64,000 nt of DNA. Source: UBA2166 sp964463965. Lineage in GTDB: Bacteria > Nitrospirota > Nitrospiria > Nitrospirales > UBA2166. Position 1 is the stretch's first letter. Each line of letters opens with the position of its first letter. The notes beneath the pieces were generated by a model. The model ran no database searches, was not told the origin of the DNA, and was given only the letters and a program-made list of their open reading frames with translations. The stretch is taken from the NCBI GenBank assembly GCA_964463965.1, contig CAYXED010000004.1, forward strand, positions 1-64,000, given 5' to 3'. Both the position numbers and the translations under genes were made by a program. Positions 8,734 through 17,850 of this stretch are shown piece after piece.

Positions 8734-11403
8734 ATGACATCCTCTGAGCTTCGTGAACGGTTTTTAAGTTACTTTTCTGAACGCGGACACACTATTGTTC
8801 CCAGCGCTTCATTAATCCCTCAAGCTGATCCATCATTACTCTTCACAAATGCTGGAATGGTGCCATTTAAAAGCGTTTTTCTTGGAGAAGAAACACGTGA
8901 ATACTCTCGTGCTGTATCATCTCAACGATGCATCCGTGCAGGCGGAAAACACAATGACTTAGAACAAGTTGGATTGACGGGACGTCACCATACATTGTTT
9001 GAAATGCTCGGTAATTTTTCATTTGGTGATTACTTTAAGTCTGATGCAATCACATATGGGTGGGAATTTTTAACTAAGCACGTTGAACTTCCAAAGGACA
9101 AACTCCTTGTCACCGTATTCCGTGATGATGATGATGCATATGATATTTGGCACCGAAAAATTGGTCTCGATCAATCCAGAATTTTTCGTCTAGATGAACA
9201 AGACAACTTCTGGCAGATGGCTGATACCGGACCATGCGGACCATGTTCAGAAATCCATTTAGATCAGGGACCAAAGATTGGTTGTGGCCAAAGTACTTGT
9301 GCTGTTGGGTGTTCTTGCGAAAGATTTCTTGAAGTTTGGAACCTTGTATTTATGCAATTTGACCGTGATGAAGTAGGAACGCTGCATCCTCTTCCAGCAC
9401 CAAGTATTGATACTGGAATGGGGTTAGAACGCCTTGCAGCTGTAGTTCAAAAAACAAACAACAACTACGCAACAGATGTATTTCGTGATCTTTTAAGCGC
9501 TATAGGAGAGCGTGCATCAGTTGTCTATGGACAAAACGAAAAAACTGACAGGTCAATGCAAGTTATTGCTGATCACCTTAGGGCAATTGCTTTCCTGATC
9601 ACGGATGGAATTCTACCCTCAAATGAAGGACGAGGATACGTGCTTCGTCGCATCCTGAGACGTGCAGCCCGTCACGGGAAACTACTTGGCATTCAAGAAC
9701 CATTTCTCCATACCATTATCCCAACAGTCGCACAATCGCTAAGCATTCCCTACCCTGAACTGCATACATCAACTCCACTCATTGTAAAAACTACAAAAAT
9801 GGAAGAGGCAAGGTTTATTGCCACGCTCGATGAAGGTCTACGAGTTCTCGATCAAATGATCACATCGGTTACCTCGACAGGATCATCTGAAATGCCTGGA
9901 GAAATGATCTTCAAACTCTATGACACTTATGGTTTTCCTCTTGATCTGATAACCGATGTTGCGATTGACAATAACCTTACTGTCGATGAAATAGGTTTTA
10001 CCACCCACCTTAACGCACAACGACAACGTGCACGAGAAGCAGGAAGTTTTGGAAAAACTAAGGTAAACCCAGTGTACGAGGAAGCCTTAGAGATACTAAA
10101 AGATCAAAACATTGCAGGGAATAACAATTACAGCCTTTTAGAATCAACTGCAACATTGTTGGCTCTAATTAAAGATGGTTGTATTGTTAAAGAAGTTAAG
10201 GATGGAGACTCCGTTGAAGTCATACTCAGCCAAACCCCATTTTATGCCGAAGGAGGGGGGCAGGTTGGAGACCAAGGAGTTATTCGAGGGTCAAATGGTG
10301 CTTTTGAGGTTTCCAACACTTGGCAGCCAATACCATCCCTCAGTATACACCAAGGATACGTTACCCATGGCCAGATTCAGATTAATAATCAGGTCCAAGC
10401 CATAGTTCACCAAAACATGCGCTTTGATACCATGCGAAACCATACCGCAACACATCTACTACATGCCGCATTAAGAGAAATTCTTGGTATACACGTAAAA
10501 CAACTTGGTTCATTGGTTGCGCCTGATCGACTACGCTTTGATTTTTCCCATATGGCGCCATTAACAAAAGATGAAAAAAATGATGTGGAAAAAATGGTTA
10601 ATCAGTGGATTCGCGAGAATATTCTGGTTCAACCCCACGAGATGAGTAAAGACGCAGCGCTTGCTTGCGGGGCATTAGCGTTCTTTGGTGATAAGTATGG
10701 AGAGAAAGTAAGAGTTGTCGAAATTGGTATGGCGAGTAAAGAACTATGTGGAGGGACACATTGCCAACGCACAGGTGATATTGGAAGTTTTCGCCTAATA
10801 AATGAGACAGGCATTGCAGCAGGAGTTAGGCGCATCGAGGCGGTAACTGGACGAGGCAATGACGAGTATGCAAAAGCGCAAGAGAATGATCTTCGTGAGC
10901 TAGCTACAATACTCAAAACCTCACCAACAGACTTAATCCAAAAAGCAAAAAAAACCATGAGCCTTGTAAAAGAAAAAGAAGAACTGATAGAAACTTTAAG
11001 ACAGCGACTTTCTTCATCTCATACACAATCAAATTCCGCTAAAATAAGGATGGTGGGTGTTATCCAAGTGTGTTCTCAAGTTTTGGAAAACGCTACTGCA
11101 AAAGACCTTAGGGCGCTTTCGGATACACACCTTGCCCAGATAAAATCTGGAGTTATTGCTCTTGGATCTGTTGTCAATGGGCAAGCAGTACTGCTATTAC
11201 GCGTCTCGAAAGACCTTCTCTCAACGCTTCATGCAGGAAACATGATGAAAACACTCGCACCAGTTATTGAAGGACGTGGAGGGGGGAAACCTGAAATGGC
11301 ACAAGCTGGCGGAAATAATCCTGAAAAACTTATTTGGGCCATAGAAGAAGAGATCGATCGTATAATTGGCGATTCTATCAGTTCTGCCGCCTCAACAAAG
11401 TAG
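8734..11403 (+). CDS. alaS: Alanyl-tRNA synthetase
   Basis: Charges tRNA-Ala and edits mischarged Ser and Gly. Of 889 aa, residues 1-460 are the class IIc catalytic core, with RCIRAGGKHNDL and a FEMLGNFSFGDYFK segment. The editing domain carries HTATH (H570, H574) and the second metal pair in CGGTHC (C672 to C676). The C-terminal DHHA1/C-Ala domain ends with GGRGGGKPEMAQAGG. The core also has a CxxC-rich insert (CGQSTCAVGCSC, near residue 190), seen in many bacterial AlaRS. The ATG at 8734 has no strong ribosome site. It heads the run alaS-ruvX-mltG. Confidence 0.97.
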   Translation: MTSSELRERFLSYFSERGHTIVPSASLIPQADPSLLFTNAGMVPFKSVFLGEETREYSRAVSSQRCIRAGGKHNDLEQVGLTGRHHTLFEMLGNFSFGDYFKSDAITYGWEFLTKHVELPKDKLLVTVFRDDDDAYDIWHRKIGLDQSRIFRLDEQDNFWQMADTGPCGPCSEIHLDQGPKIGCGQSTCAVGCSCERFLEVWNLVFMQFDRDEVGTLHPLPAPSIDTGMGLERLAAVVQKTNNNYATDVFRDLLSAIGERASVVYGQNEKTDRSMQVIADHLRAIAFLITDGILPSNEGRGYVLRRILRRAARHGKLLGIQEPFLHTIIPTVAQSLSIPYPELHTSTPLIVKTTKMEEARFIATLDEGLRVLDQMITSVTSTGSSEMPGEMIFKLYDTYGFPLDLITDVAIDNNLTVDEIGFTTHLNAQRQRAREAGSFGKTKVNPVYEEALEILKDQNIAGNNNYSLLESTATLLALIKDGCIVKEVKDGDSVEVILSQTPFYAEGGGQVGDQGVIRGSNGAFEVSNTWQPIPSLSIHQGYVTHGQIQINNQVQAIVHQNMRFDTMRNHTATHLLHAALREILGIHVKQLGSLVAPDRLRFDFSHMAPLTKDEKNDVEKMVNQWIRENILVQPHEMSKDAALACGALAFFGDKYGEKVRVVEIGMASKELCGGTHCQRTGDIGSFRLINETGIAAGVRRIEAVTGRGNDEYAKAQENDLRELATILKTSPTDLIQKAKKTMSLVKEKEELIETLRQRLSSSHTQSNSAKIRMVGVIQVCSQVLENATAKDLRALSDTHLAQIKSGVIALGSVVNGQAVLLLRVSKDLLSTLHAGNMMKTLAPVIEGRGGGKPEMAQAGGNNPEKLIWAIEEEIDRIIGDSISSAASTK

Positions 11404-11414
11404 GATAGTTCTCG

Positions 11415-11858
11415 GTGAAACGTACTCTTGGGCTCGATCATGGTGAAAAACGAATCGGTGTATCTGTAAGTGATGAACTGGGATTGTTTGCACACCCGAT
11501 AGAAACCTACCATCGTCGTTCACGTTCTGAAGATGTAGATTATGTTAAAAAATTAGTCCATACTTACAACGTTGGAACTATTGCAGTTGGGCTCCCAAAA
11601 CATATGAATGGAGATCTTGGGGTATCTGCAAAACGTGTCACAAGTTTTATTACCGAATTAAGAGAAATACTTGATGTAAACATTGTTTCTTGGGATGAAC
11701 GCTTAACAACGGTTATGGCAACACGAATTCTTCAAGATACTTCTCGAAGCCGAAAAAAGAGAACCAAAGTAGTAGACCAAGTTGCATCCGTGCTAATCCT
11801 TCAAAGCTATCTTGACAGTATTCGTCAAACTGATGCATTCGGAGATGTTTATGAATAG
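11415..11858 (+). CDS. ruvX: Holliday-junction resolvase-like protein RuvX (YqgF), 16S pre-rRNA nuclease
   Basis: RNase H-fold nuclease implicated in 16S rRNA 5'-end maturation. It has the LGLDHGEKRIGVSVSDELG start strand with the first catalytic Asp, the VGLPKHMNG segment and the late WDERLTT acidic motif, followed by KVVDQVASVLILQSYL. The gene starts with GTG at 11415, because no in-frame ATG fits the N-terminus. It begins 11 bases after alaS and overlaps mltG by 8 bases. The alaS-ruvX-mltG order is common in bacteria and supports the call. Confidence 0.93.
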   Translation: MKRTLGLDHGEKRIGVSVSDELGLFAHPIETYHRRSRSEDVDYVKKLVHTYNVGTIAVGLPKHMNGDLGVSAKRVTSFITELREILDVNIVSWDERLTTVMATRILQDTSRSRKKRTKVVDQVASVLILQSYLDSIRQTDAFGDVYE

Positions 11859-12861
11859 GTGGGCTGTGATTCTCCTCGTAATTGTGTGGTCTACCATAGC
11901 ACTCTATGGCGCACGCGTTATGTTGCTCCCAACAGCAGAAAACGAGACTGACGCTCTACACACAATCATTACGGTAAAAGAGGGATCAAGTTTTGGTAAG
12001 GTTGTGGATCAAATTCAAGAGACAGGATTTATAAGAAACCGATTTGCCTTTGTGATGTTTGGAAAATTAATGGGCATAGAAGACCAAATTCATCCTGGAC
12101 GCTATGACCTTAATAACCAAATGGCACCATCAACAATACTTAATATCCTTGCCACAGGACAGACGATTCCGTATTGGGTTACCGTTCCGGAAGGATTTTC
12201 AATGCACCAAATTGGAATTTTGCTTGAAGAAGTTGGTGTAACAACGAGCAAACTATTTGAAAACAAAGCAAGAGATAAAAAATTTATTAGGAGCCTCGGC
12301 ATTGAAGCCGAGACTCTCGAAGGTTTTTTGTTTCCAGACACTTATCGTTTTCATCATGGCACATCGCCACAAGATATTATTAAGGTGATGGTTGGACAAT
12401 TTCACCACCTCTATACAGCAGACATACAACAACAGACTCAAAAACGTGGAATGACCACGCTAGAACTGCTTACACTTGCATCTATCATCGAAAAAGAGAC
12501 TGGAGCCGAGGAAGAACGAAAAATCATCTCAGCAGTTTTTCATAACAGATTAAAGCGTGGAATGCTTTTACAAAGTGATCCAACTGTGATCTATGGGTTA
12601 CCGGCATTTGATGGAAACATCCGAAAACCAGATTTGCATTATGCATCTCCCTACAACACCTATCGAGTTAGAGGACTCCCACCAGGCCCCATTGCGAGCC
12701 CTGGATGGGATTCCATCATGGCTGCACTAGAGCCCGCCTCCGTTCCATACTTGTATTTTGTTTCAAAAAATAATGGCACTCATTATTTTTCAACGACACT
12801 AGCTGAGCACACAAAAGCAGTGTATCGATATCAAAAGAGGCTTAACCGTCGCACGTCCTGA
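11851..12861 (+). CDS. mltG: Endolytic murein transglycosylase MltG (YceG)
   Basis: Inner-membrane lytic transglycosylase that cuts nascent glycan strands and may end their elongation. One N-terminal membrane helix is followed by a LysM-like region (about 35-85) and the YceG catalytic fold. Visible motifs are SIIEKETG, with the catalytic Glu, then AVFHNRLKRGMLLQSDPTVIYG and NTYRVRGLPPGPIASPG. I start at the ATG at 11851, which sits 6 bases after GGAG and overlaps the ruvX stop, giving 336 aa. A TTG at 11812 is in frame but would place a polar tail before the anchor. It is translationally coupled to ruvX. Confidence 0.94.
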   Translation: MNRWAVILLVIVWSTIALYGARVMLLPTAENETDALHTIITVKEGSSFGKVVDQIQETGFIRNRFAFVMFGKLMGIEDQIHPGRYDLNNQMAPSTILNILATGQTIPYWVTVPEGFSMHQIGILLEEVGVTTSKLFENKARDKKFIRSLGIEAETLEGFLFPDTYRFHHGTSPQDIIKVMVGQFHHLYTADIQQQTQKRGMTTLELLTLASIIEKETGAEEERKIISAVFHNRLKRGMLLQSDPTVIYGLPAFDGNIRKPDLHYASPYNTYRVRGLPPGPIASPGWDSIMAALEPASVPYLYFVSKNNGTHYFSTTLAEHTKAVYRYQKRLNRRTS

Positions 12862-12877
12862 GCATGTTCTCCAGAAT

Positions 12878-13309
12878 ATGGGAATTGTGCTTCCTAGCTC
12901 ACCTGCCCCTTTGGCTAATTATCTCCCTGCCGTATCATCAGGAAACCTATTGTTTCTGAGTGGTATACTTCCAATGCGTGACGGAAAACTCGCTTACGAA
13001 GGAAAACTAGGCTCGGCTGTTTCCATTGATGAAGGCTATGAAGCCGCAAAAACTGCGGCTATTGCGGCACTCGCTTCTGTTAAAAACCAGCTAGGTAGTC
13101 TTGATAAAGTTGCTCGAATCGTCAGAATGTGCGGGCATGTTGCCTCTGCTCCTGGGTTTACACAACAAGCTCGAGTTATCAACGGAGCATCAGATTTTTT
13201 TGTTGCGGTATTTGGGGATATTGGCCGTCATGCGAGACTCGCACTAGGTGCTGCAGAGTTACCACTCAATGCTCCCATAGAGCTTGAGTTAATTATCGAA
13301 ATAAAATAG
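12878..13309 (+). CDS. RidA family protein (YjgF/YER057c/UK114)
   Basis: Member of the imine/enamine deaminase superfamily, which removes reactive 2-aminoacrylate and related imines. The pattern NYLPAVSSGNLLFLSGILP, then GKLGSAVSIDEGYEAAK and the C-terminal GRHARLALGAAELPLNAPIELELI matches the 150-aa subgroup of the family. The catalytic Arg corresponds to the HAR position. True RidA cannot be told from other Rid subfamilies by eye, so no symbol is given. It starts 16 bases after mltG, so it may share its transcript. Confidence 0.87.
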   Translation: MGIVLPSSPAPLANYLPAVSSGNLLFLSGILPMRDGKLAYEGKLGSAVSIDEGYEAAKTAAIAALASVKNQLGSLDKVARIVRMCGHVASAPGFTQQARVINGASDFFVAVFGDIGRHARLALGAAELPLNAPIELELIIEIK

Positions 13310-13350
13310 CTTATATGGAAATACCTAAAAACTTGTTTTGGGTTTTATAG

Positions 13351-13968
13351 ATGCCCAAATACGATGGACACCTTCCTCTTTCGGAAATTCGAAAACGACT
13401 CAATCGTCGCATCAAAGTGTTCTATGGCTATATTGAGCAAAGCTTGAATTACGGTCTTGACCATTTATTTCAAGACCGGGTAGACGAATATCTAAAGTTT
13501 GAATCTAAAGTCGAAGACATCCTCCGCGTCACAAGCGTAATTGTGGAAGAACTTGAAATATCCAATAATCTAGCAGGACTAAGGCGACTTGAAGGTCGCT
13601 TAGATTACATTGAAGATCAATTTGACGACTTGGATGCTCAAATTCGTGGAAGACGGCGTAGGCGAAGACGCAAACCATCACTGTTTGATTTTTTCAAAAA
13701 ATCCGCAGGAGGGGGACGAGAGAGTAACCCCAATGAGGCTCGTGGTGAGATAAACTCACTGTCGGAGGCCTATGAGACGCTTGGCCTGCCTCCAGGTTCC
13801 AGTCAACGAGAAATTACCACCACCTTCAGAAATAAAATTAGAGACCTTCACCCTGATGTACGTGGTGGCGATAGAAGTGCCGAACCATTACTACGAAAAC
13901 TCATTGCAGCATATCAATACTTAAAAGCTGAATTCAAAGTACATCCAGCGACTTTTTCAGGCGAGTGA
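13351..13968 (+). CDS. DnaJ-domain protein with basic linker
   Basis: A 205-aa protein with an all-helical N-terminal half (residues 1-95). A block of nine arginines and lysines follows (RGRRRRRRRK, about 98-107). The C-terminal J domain (about 135-200) carries the required HPD in DLHPDVRGGD, so it should stimulate an Hsp70 ATPase. No G/F-rich or zinc domain is present, so it is a type C J protein. Its client is unknown, and the polybasic stretch could bind nucleic acid or phospholipid head groups. The stop overlaps the GTG start of the transporter gene, which suggests coupling. Confidence 0.75.
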   Translation: MPKYDGHLPLSEIRKRLNRRIKVFYGYIEQSLNYGLDHLFQDRVDEYLKFESKVEDILRVTSVIVEELEISNNLAGLRRLEGRLDYIEDQFDDLDAQIRGRRRRRRRKPSLFDFFKKSAGGGRESNPNEARGEINSLSEAYETLGLPPGSSQREITTTFRNKIRDLHPDVRGGDRSAEPLLRKLIAAYQYLKAEFKVHPATFSGE

Positions 13969-15227
13969 CGCCATTCTTTCCTAAAATATCTACATCCAAA
14001 CATACCCAAACCATTTTTCTATGGGTGGGCATTCTGTACTTCGCTGAAGGGTTTCCTTTCGGGTTATTCTTTGACGCGCTACCAGTGTACTTCAGAATGC
14101 ATGGAATCAGTCTTCATGAAATTGGATTGATGAGTGCGGCAGGTCTTGCATGGACATTTAAGGTACTCTGGGCACCAGCAGTTGACGCGATTGGAAAACG
14201 CAGATCATGGATCGTATCATGCCAACTTTTGCTCGCAATATGCACCACAGGCTTTATTTTCATTCATCCTGAATCATCCATGCCAACAATTTGGGTTCTT
14301 TTAGTTGTACTCGCCGTACTATCCGCAACACAAGATATAGCTATAGATGCATATACCATTGAACTTCTTGATGAACGTCAATTGGGTATTGCAAATGGCA
14401 TCCGTGTTGCCACATATAGGGCCGCATTAATTGCCTCGGGAGGTTTGTTCGTAGTCATCGCTGGCTTTACCGGATGGAAATGGGCGTTTTTTGGATCAGC
14501 TGTTCTAATAGCAATTTACGCATTCGTGTGTTCTCAGGCACCATTACCAGTATTCCAAAAACGAACAATAAATACCGTAAAAGATGCAATCATCACGCCA
14601 ATGCAAGAAATTTCGAGAATGCCGAGCTTTCTATTAGTAGTACTTTTCATATTGACATTCAAACTTGGTGACATGGCCATGGGCCCAATGGTAAAACCGC
14701 TTTGGGTTGATCGAAATTTTACGCCTATTCAAATTGGTTTAATTCCAGGAACCATAGGCGTAATTTGTACCATCACAGGCGCAATAATTGGAGGTTTTTA
14801 CACGTCTCGTTGGGGAATTTTCACGGCATTGTGGATATTCGGAGCCCTCCAAGCACTTTCGAACCTTGTGTACGCTGGAGTTGCGGCAATGCCTCCAAGC
14901 ATCGCGTTGATGTATACAGCATCAGTGGTTGAATCATTTACTGCGGGATTAGGAACAGCGCCGTTTATGGCACTACTCATGCGTTTATGTGATAAATCAC
15001 ATGCTGCAACACAATTTGCATTGCTCAGCGCCTTATTTGGGTTTAGTCGATCAATTTCTGGAATGTTTTCGGGTTGGGGAGTGGAGATATTTGGTTATTC
15101 AACATATTTTTTTCTGACATTTATCATCGCACTACCGGCCTTCCTTCTGCTCCCATGGATTCAGCGTGCACTCAATACACGTCAATGGTTTACAGGCATT
15201 CACAGCAGCAGTAGAGCTGAACTATAA
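13965..15227 (+). CDS. MFS transporter of the AmpG/PAT family
   Basis: A 420-aa inner-membrane protein with 12 predicted helices. ILYFAEGFPFGL in helix 1 and SATQDIAIDAYTIELL in helix 4 are signatures of the AmpG and acetyl-CoA transporter (PAT) branch of the major facilitator superfamily. AmpG imports muropeptides for recycling. That role would suit the nearby lytic transglycosylase mltG, but the specificity is not provable here. The start is a GTG at 13965 that overlaps the preceding stop (GTGA), so translation is probably coupled. Confidence 0.85.
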   Translation: MTPFFPKISTSKHTQTIFLWVGILYFAEGFPFGLFFDALPVYFRMHGISLHEIGLMSAAGLAWTFKVLWAPAVDAIGKRRSWIVSCQLLLAICTTGFIFIHPESSMPTIWVLLVVLAVLSATQDIAIDAYTIELLDERQLGIANGIRVATYRAALIASGGLFVVIAGFTGWKWAFFGSAVLIAIYAFVCSQAPLPVFQKRTINTVKDAIITPMQEISRMPSFLLVVLFILTFKLGDMAMGPMVKPLWVDRNFTPIQIGLIPGTIGVICTITGAIIGGFYTSRWGIFTALWIFGALQALSNLVYAGVAAMPPSIALMYTASVVESFTAGLGTAPFMALLMRLCDKSHAATQFALLSALFGFSRSISGMFSGWGVEIFGYSTYFFLTFIIALPAFLLLPWIQRALNTRQWFTGIHSSSRAEL

Positions 15228-15287
15228 TAGTTACAACATAGTACATATTTTCATAACCACCATGAGAGCCTAACTGGAGATTTACGA

Positions 15288-15794
15288 ATGTTTGGAATTA
15301 TGATCACAGAACGTTTGCAACTCAAACCACTTGTCCAATCGGACGCCTCACAGATTTCAAGCCTTCTCGCAAACGACCCTGAAACCATAGAGATGACTGA
15401 AGATCTCCCTTCTCCTTGTACTCTTGAAGCTGCAGAGTTATGGGTGAGATCAAAACAAAAACCAGGACAAAATGTTTTTGCTATTCAGTTAAATCAGACC
15501 GGGGATTTGATCGGATGTGTCGGCATAAAACAAAATGGGGCTGTAGTACATCTAGAGTACTGGATTGGTCAAAAGTATCAAAACAATGGTTATGCCACAG
15601 AGGCTGCTTGGGCGGTTGTCAGAAATTCAAAGAGTTTAGGGATCACTGAAGTCTTAAGTGAGGTGTTCACTGAAAACAAATCCTCTGCGCGTGTTCTACA
15701 GAAGCTCGACTTTAAACACATCGGAGAAATAACACGTAATATTCCAAGTCGTGGAGGCATACGAGCAATGAATCAGTTCCAGTTTTACCGCTAA
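15288..15794 (+). CDS. GNAT N-acetyltransferase, RimJ/RimL type
   Basis: A 168-aa acetyltransferase that would use acetyl-CoA to modify an amine. ITERLQLKPL is the usual first strand of the RimJ/RimL group. The acetyl-CoA binding region is IGQKYQNNGYATEAAWAVV, followed by FTENKSSARVLQKLDF. The substrate cannot be inferred. The ATG at 15288 follows GGAG at 7 bases. It is convergent with the HExxH gene, and the two stop codons overlap at 15791-15794. Confidence 0.83.
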   Translation: MFGIMITERLQLKPLVQSDASQISSLLANDPETIEMTEDLPSPCTLEAAELWVRSKQKPGQNVFAIQLNQTGDLIGCVGIKQNGAVVHLEYWIGQKYQNNGYATEAAWAVVRNSKSLGITEVLSEVFTENKSSARVLQKLDFKHIGEITRNIPSRGGIRAMNQFQFYR

Positions 15795-16288
15795 ATCTTT
15801 AATTTTGGTGATAAGGAAGCCTCTTTAATACTTAATTGAGGAAGAAAACGAATTTCATTTGTCAGCCACCTAATATAATTGCGTTGATTTTTTCTTTTCT
15901 CTATTGCGTCAATGCATAAACTTCGAACACGATTTCGATATGCATTCCAATTCAATAAAACTCGCTTTCCAACATTCAGATATCCCGGAGGTTCATCAAG
16001 AAAAATATCTGATCGTGCAATTGTCCAGATATCACAAGCAATTTCTCCTTTCGGAATAACACAACCCACTGAGTAGTCATACATACCCTGCACTAGATGA
16101 GTAAGCTCATGCCCAATTACATAATAGCTCAGTTTTCGTGGATTTAGGCGTATAAGAAACCGAGAAGTTTCAGCCTCACCATATCCTTTGGTATAACCTA
16201 CAGCAATGCTCTTTCCATAAAGTTCTGGAAAATGAGCAATTGATTCTTCCAACATTTTCTCCAGTCTTGTAGTTTTCCTTTGCTGCAT
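15791..16288 (-). CDS. Putative zinc metalloprotein with HELTH motif
   Basis: A 165-aa protein carrying YYVIGHELTHLVQG, a classic HExxH zinc site, followed about 23 residues later by GEIACDIWTIARSD, whose Glu could be the third ligand of a gluzincin or SprT-like fold. No signal peptide is present with this start. I chose the ATG at 16288, which reads MQQRKTTRLEKML. The frame stays open upstream to 16414, but that would overlap the gltX start on the opposite strand by 37 bases. The protein is rich in Arg and Tyr, and its substrate is unknown. Confidence 0.6.
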   Translation of the reverse strand: MQQRKTTRLEKMLEESIAHFPELYGKSIAVGYTKGYGEAETSRFLIRLNPRKLSYYVIGHELTHLVQGMYDYSVGCVIPKGEIACDIWTIARSDIFLDEPPGYLNVGKRVLLNWNAYRNRVRSLCIDAIEKRKNQRNYIRWLTNEIRFLPQLSIKEASLSPKLKI

Positions 16289-16377
16289 TACTCTGGTATA
16301 GAGAAATTTGTCAGAGTACACTTGATGCTCCTTTTTACATCGAGAGAAACAACGTATTTTATGATATTGTAACTGAC

Positions 16378-17799
16378 ATGGATACTCCTCGCGTACGCTT
16401 TGCCCCAAGCCCAACAGGCTATCTACATATTGGAGGAGTACGAACTGCTTTATTTAATTGGCTTCTTGCACGCCGATTTTGTGGAACTTTTATACTCCGC
16501 ATAGAAGATACGGATCAATCCCGATCGACGGAAGAGTCAATAACAGCCATACTACGTGGGCTTGAATGGTTAGGTATCGATATTGATGAACACCCATACA
16601 GGCAAACTGAGCGCTTAGATATATACAAAAAATATGCCTCCCAATTGGTGGATGAAGGGAAAGCATACCACTGCTTTTGTACACCTGACGAACTCGACAA
16701 AAAGAAAAAATTAGCAATATCAAAAAAGGAAACACCAAAGTATGATGGGCGATGTCGCAACAGAAAAAACCCTCCCGTCGGAACACCGTTCACCATTAGA
16801 TTTTTATCACCTCAAGATGGTGAAACCTCTATTGATGATCTTATTAAAGGGCAAGTCACCTTTAACAATTCAGTGCTTGATGATTTAGTTATTGTCAGGC
16901 AGGATGGTTTTCCAACTTATAATTTCTCTGTCGTCATTGATGATGCACTCATGGGCATTACCCATGTGTTGCGTGGTGACGACCATTTAAATAACACTCC
17001 TCGCCAGATTCACATATTTAATGCCCTTGGGTTTTCGCTACCAAAGTTTGGGCATTTACCTATGATTCTTGGAGAAGATAAATCTCGCCTATCAAAGCGG
17101 CATGGTGCTACATCCATTACCGAATATGAGGATATGGGATACCTTCCTGAAGCAATGATTAATTATCTTGTACGTCTTGGATGGTCGCATGGAGATCAAG
17201 AAATTTTTTCTATTGAGGAATTAAAGAAAGTATTCTCAATTGATCAAGCAATAAAGTCTGCGGCCGCATTTGATAGAAACAAACTGGAATGGGTCAACAG
17301 TCAGCATATTCAATCAACCAGCGCTGATCGCCTTACAACATTACTCAACATATTTCTTATTCGAGAAAATATTATAGATGCCGACATATCGCTGGACAAA
17401 GCATGGCTACAAAAACTTGTTATTTCATTGCAACCACGCTCAAAAACACTTCTAGAAATGGCATATATGGCAAACGTGTATCTCTGTGATAAGATTGAAA
17501 TTGATACAAATGCAAAGAAAAAATTTCTTACACCATCAATCAAATGCGCTCTTGAAAGTTTACTTGAACAGCTACAGAATACGGAACACTTTACTCATAA
17601 CAGTCTAGAAGAAACTTTTCGAGTCGTACTTGAAAAACATGACCTGAAAATGGGAAAGCTTGCACAGCCTGCCAGAGTCGCCTTGACAGGCAACACCACA
17701 AGTCCAGGAATCTATGATGTAATAGAGCTTTTAGGTTACGAGAGAACGTGTACACGTCTTATTATGGCAATAGCTCTTATTGAAGACACCTCACTCTAA
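16378..17799 (+). CDS. gltX: Glutamate-tRNA ligase
   Basis: Class I synthetase that charges tRNA-Glu, and in many lineages also tRNA-Gln for amidotransferase conversion. FAPSPTGYLHIGG holds the HIGH motif (17-20) and DKSRLSKRHGA the KMSKS motif. The catalytic RVRFAPSPTG start and the GDDHLNNTPRQ segment are standard. The 473-aa length is normal for a bacterial GltX. The ATG at 16378 lies about 90 bases from the divergent HExxH gene, so the shared interval must hold both promoters. Confidence 0.96.
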   Translation: MDTPRVRFAPSPTGYLHIGGVRTALFNWLLARRFCGTFILRIEDTDQSRSTEESITAILRGLEWLGIDIDEHPYRQTERLDIYKKYASQLVDEGKAYHCFCTPDELDKKKKLAISKKETPKYDGRCRNRKNPPVGTPFTIRFLSPQDGETSIDDLIKGQVTFNNSVLDDLVIVRQDGFPTYNFSVVIDDALMGITHVLRGDDHLNNTPRQIHIFNALGFSLPKFGHLPMILGEDKSRLSKRHGATSITEYEDMGYLPEAMINYLVRLGWSHGDQEIFSIEELKKVFSIDQAIKSAAAFDRNKLEWVNSQHIQSTSADRLTTLLNIFLIRENIIDADISLDKAWLQKLVISLQPRSKTLLEMAYMANVYLCDKIEIDTNAKKKFLTPSIKCALESLLEQLQNTEHFTHNSLEETFRVVLEKHDLKMGKLAQPARVALTGNTTSPGIYDVIELLGYERTCTRLIMAIALIEDTSL

Positions 17800-17850
17800 A
17801 GTTATGCTGCATGTAATTATAGTTTTTCAAGCTCGTTAAACTTAGTTTTC

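Noticed and set aside
11812..11850. TTG start for mltG giving 13 extra residues
   Set aside because: The ATG at 11851 has GGAG at 6 bases and places the membrane helix at the N-terminus.
16289..16414. Longer start of the HExxH protein
   Set aside because: It would overlap the gltX start on the other strand, and the extra residues show no conserved pattern.
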